Assembly: GCF_030124145.1 (NCBI RefSeq)
Contig: NZ_JASKMS010000030.1
Span: 1 to 64,000, forward strand
Length of the DNA stretch: 64,000 nt
Direction: 5' to 3'
Origin: Streptomyces sp. 378
GTDB taxonomy: Bacteria > Actinomycetota > Actinomycetes > Streptomycetales > Streptomycetaceae
Position 1 is the first letter of the stretch, and every line of letters begins with the position of its first letter. Made by a program: the position numbers and the translations under genes. Under the pieces are notes generated by a model. It saw only the letters and a list, made by a program, of their open reading frames with translations. It did no database searches and had not been told where the DNA came from. Positions 1 through 7,397 of the stretch are shown in pieces.

Positions 1-142
1 TATGCAGACCTCGAAGACGATCGTGGCGATCAACAAGGACGCCGAGGCCCCGATCTTCGACCTTGTCGACTACGGCGTCGTCGGCGACCTCTTCGACGTC
101 GTCCCGCAGCTCACCGACGAGATCAGGGCCGCGCATGCCTGA
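1..142 (+). CDS. etfA: Electron transfer flavoprotein alpha subunit, 3' end only
   Basis: The first 142 bases encode the last 47 or so residues of an ETF alpha subunit; the gene starts outside the window. The visible part contains the FAD-domain signature around SKTIVAINKD and the C-terminal DYGVVGDLFDVVPQL stretch, which are diagnostic of EtfA. ETF alpha/beta is a cytoplasmic FAD/AMP heterodimer that passes electrons from acyl-CoA dehydrogenases to the membrane quinone pool. The reading frame ends with TGA at 140-142. The remaining 140 bases look intact. A decayed adenylate kinase gene follows 42 bases downstream on the same strand. The family call is secure despite the short length; nothing can be said about the promoter or partner genes. 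Confidence 0.9.
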   Translation, partial: MQTSKTIVAINKDAEAPIFDLVDYGVVGDLFDVVPQLTDEIRAAHA

Positions 143-184
143 TCATGGCCAACTGCCGCACAACCATGAAGGAGTTCTCCGCTG

Positions 185-877
185 ATGCGCGTCATGCTGG
201 TCGGGCTGCCCGGGGCAGGGAAGGGTACACAAGCCGCGTACCTGGCCAAGAACCTTTCCATTCCGCACATCTCCACAGGAGACCTGTTCCGGGAGAACAT
301 CCGTCAGGGTACGGAACTAGGCGCGCAGGCGCAGGCGTACATGTGAGCCGGGCAGTTGGTACCGGACGAGATCACGATCGGCATGGCGAGGTTGCGGATG
401 AAGCAGCCGGACGCCGTCGACGGCTTCCTGCTGGACGGCTTTCCACGCAGTGTTCTCCAGGCCGAATCGCTCGACCAACTGCTGAAGGACAACGGCAACT
501 CGCTCGACGTGGTCCTGGATCTGGTTCTGCCGCAGGAGGAGGCCGTCACGCGCATCGCCGGCCGGCGGGTCTGCCGGGACGACAGCAGCCACGTCTTCCA
601 TGTGACGTACAACGCGCCGCATGAGCCCGGGCTGTGTGACGTGTGCGGCGGCGACGTGTATCAGCGACAGGACGACACCGAGGAAACGGTTCGCAAGCGG
701 CTTGAGGTGTTCGACCGTGATACCTCGCCGATCACCGAGTACTACCGACTGCGGAGTCTCGTGGTCGGGATCTCCGCACTGGGTTCGGTGGCGGAGGTCA
801 CGGAGCGCTCGATGGTGGCTCTGCGTGAGCGTGGTCTCCGAGCGGACAGGGAAGACACACGTGACTGTGATCCGTGA
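185..877 (+). pseudogene. adk: Adenylate kinase with in-frame TGA stop
   Basis: An almost complete adenylate kinase (ATP + AMP = 2 ADP) starts at ATG 185 behind AAGGAG. The P-loop GLPGAGKGTQ lies near residue 8 and the AMP-binding STGDLFRENI near residue 31. After the stop the frame continues with VPDEITIGMA, DGFLLDGFPRS and the LID region with CDVCGG and YQRQDDTEETV, up to TGA at 877. The frame is broken only by TGA at 344-346, where homologues read AYM-x-AGQLVPDE. One substitution would restore the protein, so this is a recent nonsense mutation or a sequence error. The usual streptomycete adk lies between secY and map, so this copy next to etfA is probably a second, dispensable one. Readthrough is possible but unsupported. 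Confidence 0.8.
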
Positions 878-887
878 GCTCGACGTC

Positions 888-1109
888 TCACTCGTGGTCG
901 TGCATGGTCACCTTCAGGCGCACGTCGACCCAGCTGGAGCCGAAAATGAGGTAGCCGTCGTTCCACACGCCGGTCTGGTCGGGCTGGGGGATGGCGAGCA
1001 GGAGGGCGTACCGGTAGTGGACCAGGTTGCCGCTCTCGTTGAAGACCGGACGGCGGCGGGAGGCGGAGGGGAGCGCGAAGTCAGTCGCCGATCGCTCCGG
1101 TCGGGTCAT
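888..1109 (-). CDS. Hypothetical protein, probably a C-terminal gene remnant
   Basis: A 73-codon minus-strand frame with clear GC-rich third positions, so probably once coding. Its first 20 codons overlap the 3' end of the GntR gene in another frame. The persuasive part is the last 60 residues (PVFNESGNLVHYRYALLLA ... YLIFGSSWVDVRLKV). I do not recognise the family. The beta-rich, aromatic composition would fit the end of a secreted sugar-binding or glycoside-cleaving protein, which would suit the neighbouring fucose genes, but that is a guess. No ribosome binding site supports the nominal start, so it is best read as the surviving 3' end of a deleted gene. Confidence 0.35.
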   Translation of the reverse strand: MTRPERSATDFALPSASRRRPVFNESGNLVHYRYALLLAIPQPDQTGVWNDGYLIFGSSWVDVRLKVTMHDHE

Positions 1110-1782
1110 CGGTCAGACTGGTGGCCAGCCACTGCTCCACCGCCGCGATGTGGACGGTCGCCGCGGAGGCGGCGAGCAGGGCGTCGCGTGACTGGAGTGC
1201 GCTGAGGATCTGCTCGTGGTCCTGGTGGGCGTTGTTCAGGGCGCGACGGGTTTGGCTGCCGCGGACGATGCGGACACGTTGGGTGCGGGTGGAGAGCACT
1301 TGCAGCAGCATCGACAGCACGGGGTTGCCGACGGCTTCGACGATCCTGAGGTGGAAGGCGATGTCGTGGGCGATGAACTCCTCCACAGTGGCGACGGTCC
1401 GTGACCGATCGAGGATGTTGCGCAGTTCCCGGAGATCCTTTTGCTTGAGCAGCGAGGCGGCCAGCCCCGTCGCCTGCGGTTCGAGCAGCCGTCGTACCTG
1501 GAGCAACTGCAGAGCCGTGTGGCCCTGGGAGACATCGGCGGCGAAGGAGAGGCTCTCCAGCAGGAGATGGGGCTCCAGGCTGGAGACGTACGTGCCGTCA
1601 CCCTGCCGGGTGATCAGGATGCGCATGGCCGTCAGTGCCCGGACCGCCTCGCGCAGGGAGTTCCGGGACAGGCCGAGTTGTCCGGCGAGGATCTCCTCCT
1701 TGGGGAGCCGGGAGCCGGGCTCGAGTTCGCCGGCGAGGATCATCGCCTTGATCTTGTCGATCGCCTCGTCCGTCAGTGCCAC
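1081..1782 (-). CDS. GntR/FadR-family transcriptional regulator (FCD domain)
   Basis: A 233-residue regulator. Residues 1-75 form the GntR winged helix (LPKEEILAGQLGLSRNSLRE, wing around RQGDGTYVSS). Residues 85-215 form an all-helical FCD ligand domain, with metal-binding histidines visible in AHDIAFHLRIVEA and NAHQDHEQIL. It is the last gene after the sugar ABC importer, 76 bases behind the permease, so it may be co-transcribed. FCD-GntR proteins usually repress sugar-acid pathways and release DNA when they bind a pathway intermediate; here the effector would be fuconate or a keto-deoxy derivative (inference). It is the best candidate to bind the ATACATCSGATGTAT sites at 5907, 6343, 6402 and 16516. 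Confidence 0.88.
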   Translation of the reverse strand: MALTDEAIDKIKAMILAGELEPGSRLPKEEILAGQLGLSRNSLREAVRALTAMRILITRQGDGTYVSSLEPHLLLESLSFAADVSQGHTALQLLQVRRLLEPQATGLAASLLKQKDLRELRNILDRSRTVATVEEFIAHDIAFHLRIVEAVGNPVLSMLLQVLSTRTQRVRIVRGSQTRRALNNAHQDHEQILSALQSRDALLAASAATVHIAAVEQWLATSLTDDPTGAIGD

Positions 1783-1858
1783 GAGGGTGCCTCTCTGAGT
1801 AGGGGACGCGTCGGCCGGCGGCTCCGCCGGGCCCGACGGAGTCGCCCGCGGTACGCGG

Positions 1859-2902
1859 CTATTCCTGCTTCTCGCCGGAGGCGAAGCGGGAGATGATCAG
1901 TGCGACGATGATGATGGCTCCGTTGAGGAACTGGTTCCACAGTGCTGGTACACCCGCCAACGTCATGACGTTCACGACGAGTTGCAGCGTCAGCACACCG
2001 GTGAGCGCGCCGAAGATCGAGCCCTTGCCGCCGTTGAGGCTGACTCCGCCGATGACGGTCGCGGCGAAGACCTGGAAGATCCAGCCGCTGCCCTGGGTGG
2101 CGGAGATGGAGCCGTAGTGGCCGCTGTAGAGGATGCCGGCGAACGCGGCGAGGACGCTGCCGAGGATGAGGACGATCCACACGATGCGGTCGACGCGGAT
2201 GCCGGCGGTACGGGCCGCCTCCGGGTTGCCGCCGATCGCGTAGAGCGCCCGGCCGTGGCGCAGCCAGGCCAGCGCGCTGCCGCCGATGGCGAAGAGCACC
2301 ACGCAGATCCAGATCGCGGCCGGGACACCCAGCCACGACGACTTGCCCAGGTAGGTGAAGGACGGCGGCAGTTCCACGATGGACTGGCCCTCGGAGAGGG
2401 CGACCTGGAGTCCGCGCAGCATGGTGAGCATGCCGAGGGTGACGATGAAGCCGTTGAGGCGCAGCTTCAGGATCAGGAAGCCGTTGACGGCCCCGATCAC
2501 CACGCCCACCAGCAGACAGAGCGGGACGGCCGTCCACTCGGGGAGCAGCCCGAGGCCCGTGAACCGGGCTCCGCTGGTCGGCAGGACCAACCACACGGCG
2601 ATGACGGGCGCCACGCCGATGGTGGACTCCAGGGACAGGTCCATCCGGCCGCAGATCAGGATCAACGCGGTGGCCAGCACCAGCAGGCTCAGTTCGGTGG
2701 ACTGCTGGGCCACACCGATGAGGTTGTCGGCGGTCAGGAAGGCCGGCGAGACGATGAACCCGATCAGGCCGAGGACGAGGATGGCAGGGACCAGGGAGAG
2801 GTCACGGAAGCGCCCGAAGTCGACCCGGCGGCGCGTGGCGTCCGCGGCGGCCGGCTCGGCCTTGCTCACTGCGGGGTCGGTGAGATCTGTGGTGGCGGAC
2901 AT
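1859..2902 (-). CDS. Ribose-type sugar ABC transporter permease
   Basis: A 347-residue RbsC/BPD_transp_2 family inner-membrane permease with 8-10 hydrophobic segments (for example SLVPAILVLGLIGFIVSPAF and LSLLVLATALILICGRMDLS). It carries the conserved RMDLSLEST and GGVSLNGGKGSIFGA loops of this family; the latter contacts the ATPase. It starts two bases after the stop of the ATPase gene, so translation is coupled. It forms the membrane channel for the sugar delivered by the lipoprotein encoded at 4626-5678. Context (fuconate dehydratase, fucosidase) points to L-fucose or a related deoxy-sugar as substrate; the sequence alone shows only the CUT2 class. Confidence 0.93.
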   Translation of the reverse strand: MSATTDLTDPAVSKAEPAAADATRRRVDFGRFRDLSLVPAILVLGLIGFIVSPAFLTADNLIGVAQQSTELSLLVLATALILICGRMDLSLESTIGVAPVIAVWLVLPTSGARFTGLGLLPEWTAVPLCLLVGVVIGAVNGFLILKLRLNGFIVTLGMLTMLRGLQVALSEGQSIVELPPSFTYLGKSSWLGVPAAIWICVVLFAIGGSALAWLRHGRALYAIGGNPEAARTAGIRVDRIVWIVLILGSVLAAFAGILYSGHYGSISATQGSGWIFQVFAATVIGGVSLNGGKGSIFGALTGVLTLQLVVNVMTLAGVPALWNQFLNGAIIIVALIISRFASGEKQE

Positions 2903-2904
2903 GA

Positions 2905-4512
2905 CTACCTTCCGTGCTCGTCTGTGCCGGTTGAGGCGGGTACGGCGGATGCGGGGGACGCGGTGGCGGGGGCCGTGCCGCCGCTGACGCCCTCGATGGC
3001 GGCGACGACGACCTCGTCTTTCCAGCCGCGGTCGAACTCGGCGACCACGCGGCCGTGGAACATGACGACGACCCGGTCACAGACCTTCAGGTCGTCCAGT
3101 TCGTCGGAGACGATCAGCGCGGCCTTGCCGCCGTCCGCGACCTGCCGGATGCGGCCCAGGAGGAACTCCTTGGACTTGACGTCCACTCCGTTGGTGGGGC
3201 GGATGGCCACCAGGACGTGCGGATCGGTGGCCAGGGCCCGGGCGACGACGACCTTCTGCTGGTTGCCGCCAGAGAGGGCGGAGACCGGGGTGGCGGCTCC
3301 CGGCGTCTTGATGTCGAGGTCCCTGATCATGCGTCGGGCGAACGCCTTGGTGCGGGCGGGCAGCACCGTGCCGAACGGACCGAGCTGACCGGTGACGGTG
3401 AGCGTCGCGTTCTCCGCCACGCTGCGGTTGTTCACCAGCCCTTGGAGGTGGCGGTCCTCGGGGACCAGACCGACCCCGACGGTGAGCGCGGACGGCACAC
3501 TGCCGGTGCGCACGGTCCTGCCGCCGACCGTGATCCGGCCATCCTTGGCGCGGTGCAGACCGGCGATCGTCTCACCCACCTGCACGTTGCCGCTGGCGGT
3601 GGCGCCGGCGAGCCCGACGACCTCTCCGGAGCGGACCGAGAGGGAGATGTCCTCGCAGACGCCGGGCAGGGTCAGGTCGTCGATCGCCAGCAGTTCCGGG
3701 GCGTCTTCCCGCGCGACCGGAGACCCCCCGGCGGTGATCGTGGAGGCCGACTCGCCGGTCATGGCCTCCACCAGTGCCTGGTGACCGAGTTCGACGACGG
3801 GCGCGGTCAGGATGTGGGCCGCGTCACGGTAGACGGTGACGGTGGTGCACAGGTCGTACACCTCTTGCAGGTGGTGCGAGATGAAGAGGAAGGCGACGCC
3901 TTGCCGTTGGAGGTCGCGGAGCTTGTCGAAGAGGCGGTTGATGCCGCGGGCGTCGAGTTTCGCGGTCGGCTCGTCGAGGATGATGAAGCGTGCACCGAAC
4001 GACAGGGCCCGTGCGATCTCGACGAACTGCCGTTGCTCGACGGTGAGGTCCTTGGCCCGCGCCGTCGCGTCGACGGCCACGCCGTACTCGCCGAGCAGTT
4101 CCTCGGCACGCCGGCGCAGTTGCTTCCAGCGGATGGGCTGCATCGCCCCGGCACTCTGCCGGTTCAGGAAGAGGTTCTCGGCGACGGTCAGGTCACCGAT
4201 GACGGTGGAGTGTTGGTAGACGCATGCCACTCGGGAGCGCCAGGCGTCGATGTCACCGAAGGCAGGCGCCGGCTCGCCGGAGAAGCGCAGCGTGCCGGTG
4301 TCGGGTTGCTGGAGGCCGGTGAGGATGGACACAAGTGTCGACTTGCCGGCGCCGTTGCGTCCGACCAGGGCGTGCGCCTCGCCGGGGGCGACGGTGATAC
4401 GGGCGTCGCGCAGTGCGACGGTCGCGCCGAATCGTTTGCTGATACCGGTCGCCTCGGCCACAGGGGCCGGAGTGCCGGGGCCGGTCGCCGGGGCGGTCGC
4501 GGTGTCCGCCAT
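2905..4512 (-). CDS. Sugar ABC transporter ATP-binding protein, duplicated domain
   Basis: A 536-residue CUT2-type ATPase with two ABC domains. The first has Walker A GRNGAGKST, signature-like LTVEQRQFVEIA and Walker B FIILDEPTA. The second has a degenerate Walker A (GATASGNVQV) but a good signature LSGGNQQKVVVARAL and a Walker B ending VLVAIRPTNGVD, in which the usual catalytic Glu position reads Arg-Pro-Thr. This asymmetry is normal for RbsA/MglA-type proteins. I place the start at ATG 4512 (MADTATAPATG) behind GAAGGA; the frame is open further upstream without a ribosome site. The gene sits between the binding protein, 113 bases upstream across a GC-rich hairpin, and the permease. Confidence 0.93.
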   Translation of the reverse strand: MADTATAPATGPGTPAPVAEATGISKRFGATVALRDARITVAPGEAHALVGRNGAGKSTLVSILTGLQQPDTGTLRFSGEPAPAFGDIDAWRSRVACVYQHSTVIGDLTVAENLFLNRQSAGAMQPIRWKQLRRRAEELLGEYGVAVDATARAKDLTVEQRQFVEIARALSFGARFIILDEPTAKLDARGINRLFDKLRDLQRQGVAFLFISHHLQEVYDLCTTVTVYRDAAHILTAPVVELGHQALVEAMTGESASTITAGGSPVAREDAPELLAIDDLTLPGVCEDISLSVRSGEVVGLAGATASGNVQVGETIAGLHRAKDGRITVGGRTVRTGSVPSALTVGVGLVPEDRHLQGLVNNRSVAENATLTVTGQLGPFGTVLPARTKAFARRMIRDLDIKTPGAATPVSALSGGNQQKVVVARALATDPHVLVAIRPTNGVDVKSKEFLLGRIRQVADGGKAALIVSDELDDLKVCDRVVVMFHGRVVAEFDRGWKDEVVVAAIEGVSGGTAPATASPASAVPASTGTDEHGR

Positions 4513-4567
4513 GGTGGATACCGTCCTTCGTGTGCGGAGGCTGGAGCCGAGGGGTGCGGGAGACTGC

Positions 4568-4608
4568 CCGCGTCGGGGGGGCGGGAGGCCGTGCGTCCCC
4601 CGACGCGG
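4568..4608. terminator. GC-rich hairpin between binding-protein and ATPase genes
   Basis: CCGCGTCGGGGG (4568-4579) pairs perfectly with CCCCCGACGCGG (4597-4608): a 12-bp stem with a 17-base loop. It sits in the 113-base gap after the substrate-binding protein gene. In ABC sugar operons a stable hairpin at this place typically protects or terminates most transcripts, so that binding protein is made in excess over the membrane parts. There is no U-tract, as is common in streptomycetes. Its role is inferred from position. Confidence 0.55.
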
Positions 4609-4625
4609 CGGGCGGGGAGCGCCGG

Positions 4626-5678
4626 TCATCCGCCGACGTTGTTGCCCCACAGGGTCTTGTCGTCGACGTTGTCCTTGGTGACCAGAGGAGCGGGCAGCTG
4701 GTCTTCGAGGCCGTTGGGCAGCTTGATGATGGTGGAGTCGTGGTCGGTCTTGCCCGCCTCGAAGGTCTTGCCCTCGGCCGCGGCCTTGGCGTAGTACAGC
4801 GCGTACTTGGCGTAGAGGTCGGCGGGCTGGGAGACGGTGGCGTCGATCTGGCCCTTGCGGATGGCCTCGAACTCCTGCGGGATGCCGTCGTTGGAGATGA
4901 TCGAGATGTGTCCCTTCTGGCCGGCCGGTTTGAGCAGACCCTTCTGCTCCAGCAGCGCCAGGGTCGGCTGCAGGAAGACACCGCCCGCCTGCATGTAGAT
5001 GCCGTTCAGATCCGGGTGCTGGGCGAGCAGCGACTGCAGCTTGGCCGAGGCCACGTCACCCTTCCAGTCGGTGGGCAGCTCGAATACCTTGATCTTCGGG
5101 AACTTCGTCTTCATGCACTCCGAGAAAGCCTCGGAGCGGTCGCGGCCGTTGATCGAGTCCAGGGCGCCCTGCAACTCGGCGACCTTGCCCTTGCCGCCCA
5201 GCTGCTCGCCGAGGAACTCGCATGCCTTGGTGCCGTACGCCCGGTTGTCGGCGCGCACGACCATGTAGACGTCGCCCTTGTCGGGCCGCGTGTCGACGCT
5301 GATCACCGGGATCTTCTTCGACGCGAGGGTGTCGAGGGTGGAGGCGATGGCCCCGGTGTCCTGCGGGGCCATGACCACGGCCTTGGCCCCGGTGTTCTGG
5401 AACACCTGCACGTTGGCGACGAGCTTGGTGACGTCGTTCTGCGAGTTGCTGATCGGCAGCGCTTTGATGCCGTCGGACTTGACGCCCTTCTCGATGTACT
5501 GCGCGTAGGAGTTCCAGAAGTCGGAGTCGGAGCGAGGCAGGTCGATCCCGATGGCGGGCTTGTCACCGCCGGAGGCCGCCGAGTCGGTGCTTTCGCGGTT
5601 GCACGCGGTGGCGAGTGCCAGGACCGCGAGAACAGCGGTGGCGGCTGTGGCGGTGGAGCGGGTGCGAGCGAGGTTCAT
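4626..5678 (-). CDS. Sugar ABC transporter substrate-binding lipoprotein
   Basis: A 350-residue Peripla_BP_4 family protein, likely binding L-fucose or a similar sugar at the cell surface. A basic N-terminus and hydrophobic segment lead to the lipobox LATAC, with Cys about residue 26 as the lipid anchor. The mature part has the two-lobed ribose-binding fold, with IGIDLPRSDSDFWNSYAQYI at the first strand and helix and VVMAPQDTGAIASTL further on. ATG 5678 is preceded by AAGGAGAG at good spacing. It is the first gene of the minus-strand operon (binding protein, ATPase, permease, GntR) and faces the catabolic operon across 853 bases holding three operator-like palindromes. Substrate identity is inferred from neighbours. 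Confidence 0.92.
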   Translation of the reverse strand: MNLARTRSTATAATAVLAVLALATACNRESTDSAASGGDKPAIGIDLPRSDSDFWNSYAQYIEKGVKSDGIKALPISNSQNDVTKLVANVQVFQNTGAKAVVMAPQDTGAIASTLDTLASKKIPVISVDTRPDKGDVYMVVRADNRAYGTKACEFLGEQLGGKGKVAELQGALDSINGRDRSEAFSECMKTKFPKIKVFELPTDWKGDVASAKLQSLLAQHPDLNGIYMQAGGVFLQPTLALLEQKGLLKPAGQKGHISIISNDGIPQEFEAIRKGQIDATVSQPADLYAKYALYYAKAAAEGKTFEAGKTDHDSTIIKLPNGLEDQLPAPLVTKDNVDDKTLWGNNVGG

Positions 5679-5906
5679 GGCCGTGTTCTCTCCTTAGCCA
5701 GGGGCACTGGGGCCGCAGGGCGATGGTGGGGAGGGCGTACCTGCCTGCGGGGGAGGGGCGAGGTCGCCGGACGGGCAGTTGCCGATCCGGCGTGGAGGTG
5801 CGCGGATCATGCCCTGATGGGTGTGAGGGTCAGCCGGGGACCGGGGGATGCGGAGGCGGAGCGACCGCACGGAGCGAGCCGAATGGGCGTACAGGACCGT
5901 GCAACC

Positions 5907-5921
5907 ATTCCTCCGATGTAT
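5907..5921. promoter_or_regulatory. Operator-like palindrome, copy A
   Basis: ATTCCTCCGATGTAT. Its reverse complement, ATACATCGGAGGAAT, differs from copy B only at the central base. It matches the inferred palindrome ATACATCSGATGTAT at 13 of 15 positions. It lies upstream of the sugar-binding lipoprotein gene and is a probable site for the GntR regulator encoded at 1081-1782. Confidence 0.6.
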
Positions 5922-6342
5922 CCCGGACGTCGAGGACGTTACGACGGCGTTGCCGACGTTGACAAGGGTTCGCCGCCACAGATGTGCGGGACATCACGCC
6001 CTAGGGGGCCAAGGCACTGTTCCGGCCGGGCCGCTTCCCACTGACACCCTCTGCGACCTGCACAGTTTCGACCTTGTGCGTGACGGGCGGAGCGCTGCGA
6101 AAGCTCACGATTCGACAACGGAGCCATCTGGGCCGACGGAGGCGGGGCCGGGGGGAGTGCCCGGAGAACCCGTATCCCCCTGGGTGCTCCGTCATGTGCC
6201 TGTCGGTGTCGTTCTCACCTGTGGAGGTGATCTCGCGGCTCACCTCGGATTCATCGGATGGCGGCTCGCGTGTCGACCTCGTGGCCTCGGGCGACCATGA
6301 TGAATCAGCCCTTGTGCGGGCCTTACTGGCACCGTCGAGAAA

Positions 6343-6357
6343 ATACATCCGAGGAAT
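6343..6357. promoter_or_regulatory. Operator-like palindrome, copy B
   Basis: ATACATCCGAGGAAT, 13 of 15 matches to ATACATCSGATGTAT, and the inverted counterpart of copy A except at the centre. It lies 174 bases upstream of the first catabolic gene and 45 bases from copy C, so the two could be bound together. Confidence 0.6.
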
Positions 6358-6401
6358 CCGTTGCCAGGCGCGATGTCCGCATCTAGGGTCACTGTGCCGC
6401 C

Positions 6402-6416
6402 ATACATCCGATGACT
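6402..6416. promoter_or_regulatory. Operator-like palindrome, copy C
   Basis: ATACATCCGATGACT, 13 of 15 matches to ATACATCSGATGTAT. It keeps the central ACATCCGATG core and is the copy nearest to the catabolic operon, 115 bases before its GTG start. It is a likely repressor site overlapping or just upstream of the promoter. Confidence 0.6.
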
Positions 6417-6531
6417 GCAGAGGTGGATGAGCGGAGCCCGTCAGGGCAGGCCCGGTCCGGCGCACCGCAGGCTGCTCAGCCCTACGGCGACCCACACTCA
6501 GACGAAACCCCGCACGGCAAGGGAGCCCCCA

Positions 6532-7383
6532 GTGAAACTGCTACGAGTCGGCGCCCCCGGCGAGGAGCGACCCGCGGTCCGTACCGACGACGGCCGGCTG
6601 CTGGACCTCTCCTCGGTGACCCGGGACATCGACGGCGACTTCCTCGCCTCCGGGGGAGTGGACCGGGCCGGAGCGGCCGTCGTGGCCGGCGGACTGCCCG
6701 AGCTCGACACCGACGGCCTGCGGATCGGCGCCCCCGTCGCCCGGCCCGGCAAGATCATCTGCGTCGGGCTGAACTACCGCGACCACGCCGCCGAGACCGG
6801 CGCCGCGATCCCGCCCCGCCCGGTGGTCTTCATGAAGGACCCGGGCACGGTCGTCGGCCCGTACGACGAGGTGCTGATCCCCCGGGGCTCGGTCAAGACC
6901 GACTGGGAGGTCGAGCTGGCGGTCGTCATCGGACGGCGGGCCCGCTACCTCGACGGTCCCGAGGCCGCGCGGGCCGTGATCGCCGGCTATGCGATCAGCC
7001 ACGACGTCTCGGAGCGCGAGTTCCAGCTGGAGTACTCCCCGCAGTGGGACCTGGGCAAGTCCTGCGAGACCTTCAACCCGCTCGGCCCGTGGCTGGTCAC
7101 CGCCGACGAGGCCGGCGATCCGCAGGACCTCGGCCTGCACCTGAGTGTCAACGGCGTGAAGCGGCAGGACGGCCACACCAGCGACATGATCTTCCCGGTC
7201 GACCACATCGTGTCGTACCTGAGCCAGTACATGGTCCTGGAACCGGGTGACGTGATCAACACCGGTACTCCCGCGGGCGTGGCTCTGGGGCTCCCCGGCA
7301 CCCCCTATCTCCGCCCCGGCGACACCGTCGAGCTTTCCGTCGACGGCCTCGGCAGCCAGCGCCAGACCTTCACCCAAGCGTGA
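6532..7383 (+). CDS. FAH-family hydrolase (2,4-diketo-3-deoxy-L-fuconate hydrolase candidate)
   Basis: A 283-residue fumarylacetoacetate-hydrolase fold protein. Residues 1-70 form a small N-terminal domain. The catalytic domain begins at IICVGLNYRDHA and includes VFMKDPGTVVGP, the metal-binding acidic motif DWEVELAVVIG, and the C-terminal NTGTPAGVALGL loop. In the non-phosphorylative L-fucose pathway such an enzyme cleaves 2,4-diketo-3-deoxy-L-fuconate to pyruvate and L-lactate, which fits the lutABC genes downstream. The start is GTG 6532 behind AAGGGAG; longer in-frame starts lack a ribosome site. It is the first gene of an eight-gene operon, ending in a GTGA overlap with the open frame of the next gene. 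2-keto-3-deoxy-rhamnonate chemistry is an alternative. Confidence 0.82.
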   Translation: MKLLRVGAPGEERPAVRTDDGRLLDLSSVTRDIDGDFLASGGVDRAGAAVVAGGLPELDTDGLRIGAPVARPGKIICVGLNYRDHAAETGAAIPPRPVVFMKDPGTVVGPYDEVLIPRGSVKTDWEVELAVVIGRRARYLDGPEAARAVIAGYAISHDVSEREFQLEYSPQWDLGKSCETFNPLGPWLVTADEAGDPQDLGLHLSVNGVKRQDGHTSDMIFPVDHIVSYLSQYMVLEPGDVINTGTPAGVALGLPGTPYLRPGDTVELSVDGLGSQRQTFTQA

Positions 7384-7397
7384 AAGGCAGGACCACC

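Larger units (their letters stand above)
5679..6531. other. Divergent promoter region of the fucose uptake and catabolism operons
   Basis: These 853 bases separate the minus-strand ABC operon from the plus-strand catabolic operon. No frame in it looks like a real gene. It contains three near-palindromic 15-mers (listed separately), one 229 bases before the binding-protein start and two 116-189 bases before the hydrolase start. The spacing suggests separate promoters on each side under one regulator. I could not assign -10/-35 boxes with confidence. The long interval could also hold a lost gene or a long 5' UTR. Confidence 0.6.

Noticed and set aside
344..346. Selenocysteine reading of the TGA in adk
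   Set aside because: Adenylate kinases have no selenocysteine at this position and no SECIS-like hairpin was seen just downstream; nonsense mutation is simpler.
3055..6044. Long plus-strand frames opposite the ABC transporter operon
   Set aside because: Antisense shadows of the ATPase and binding-protein genes.
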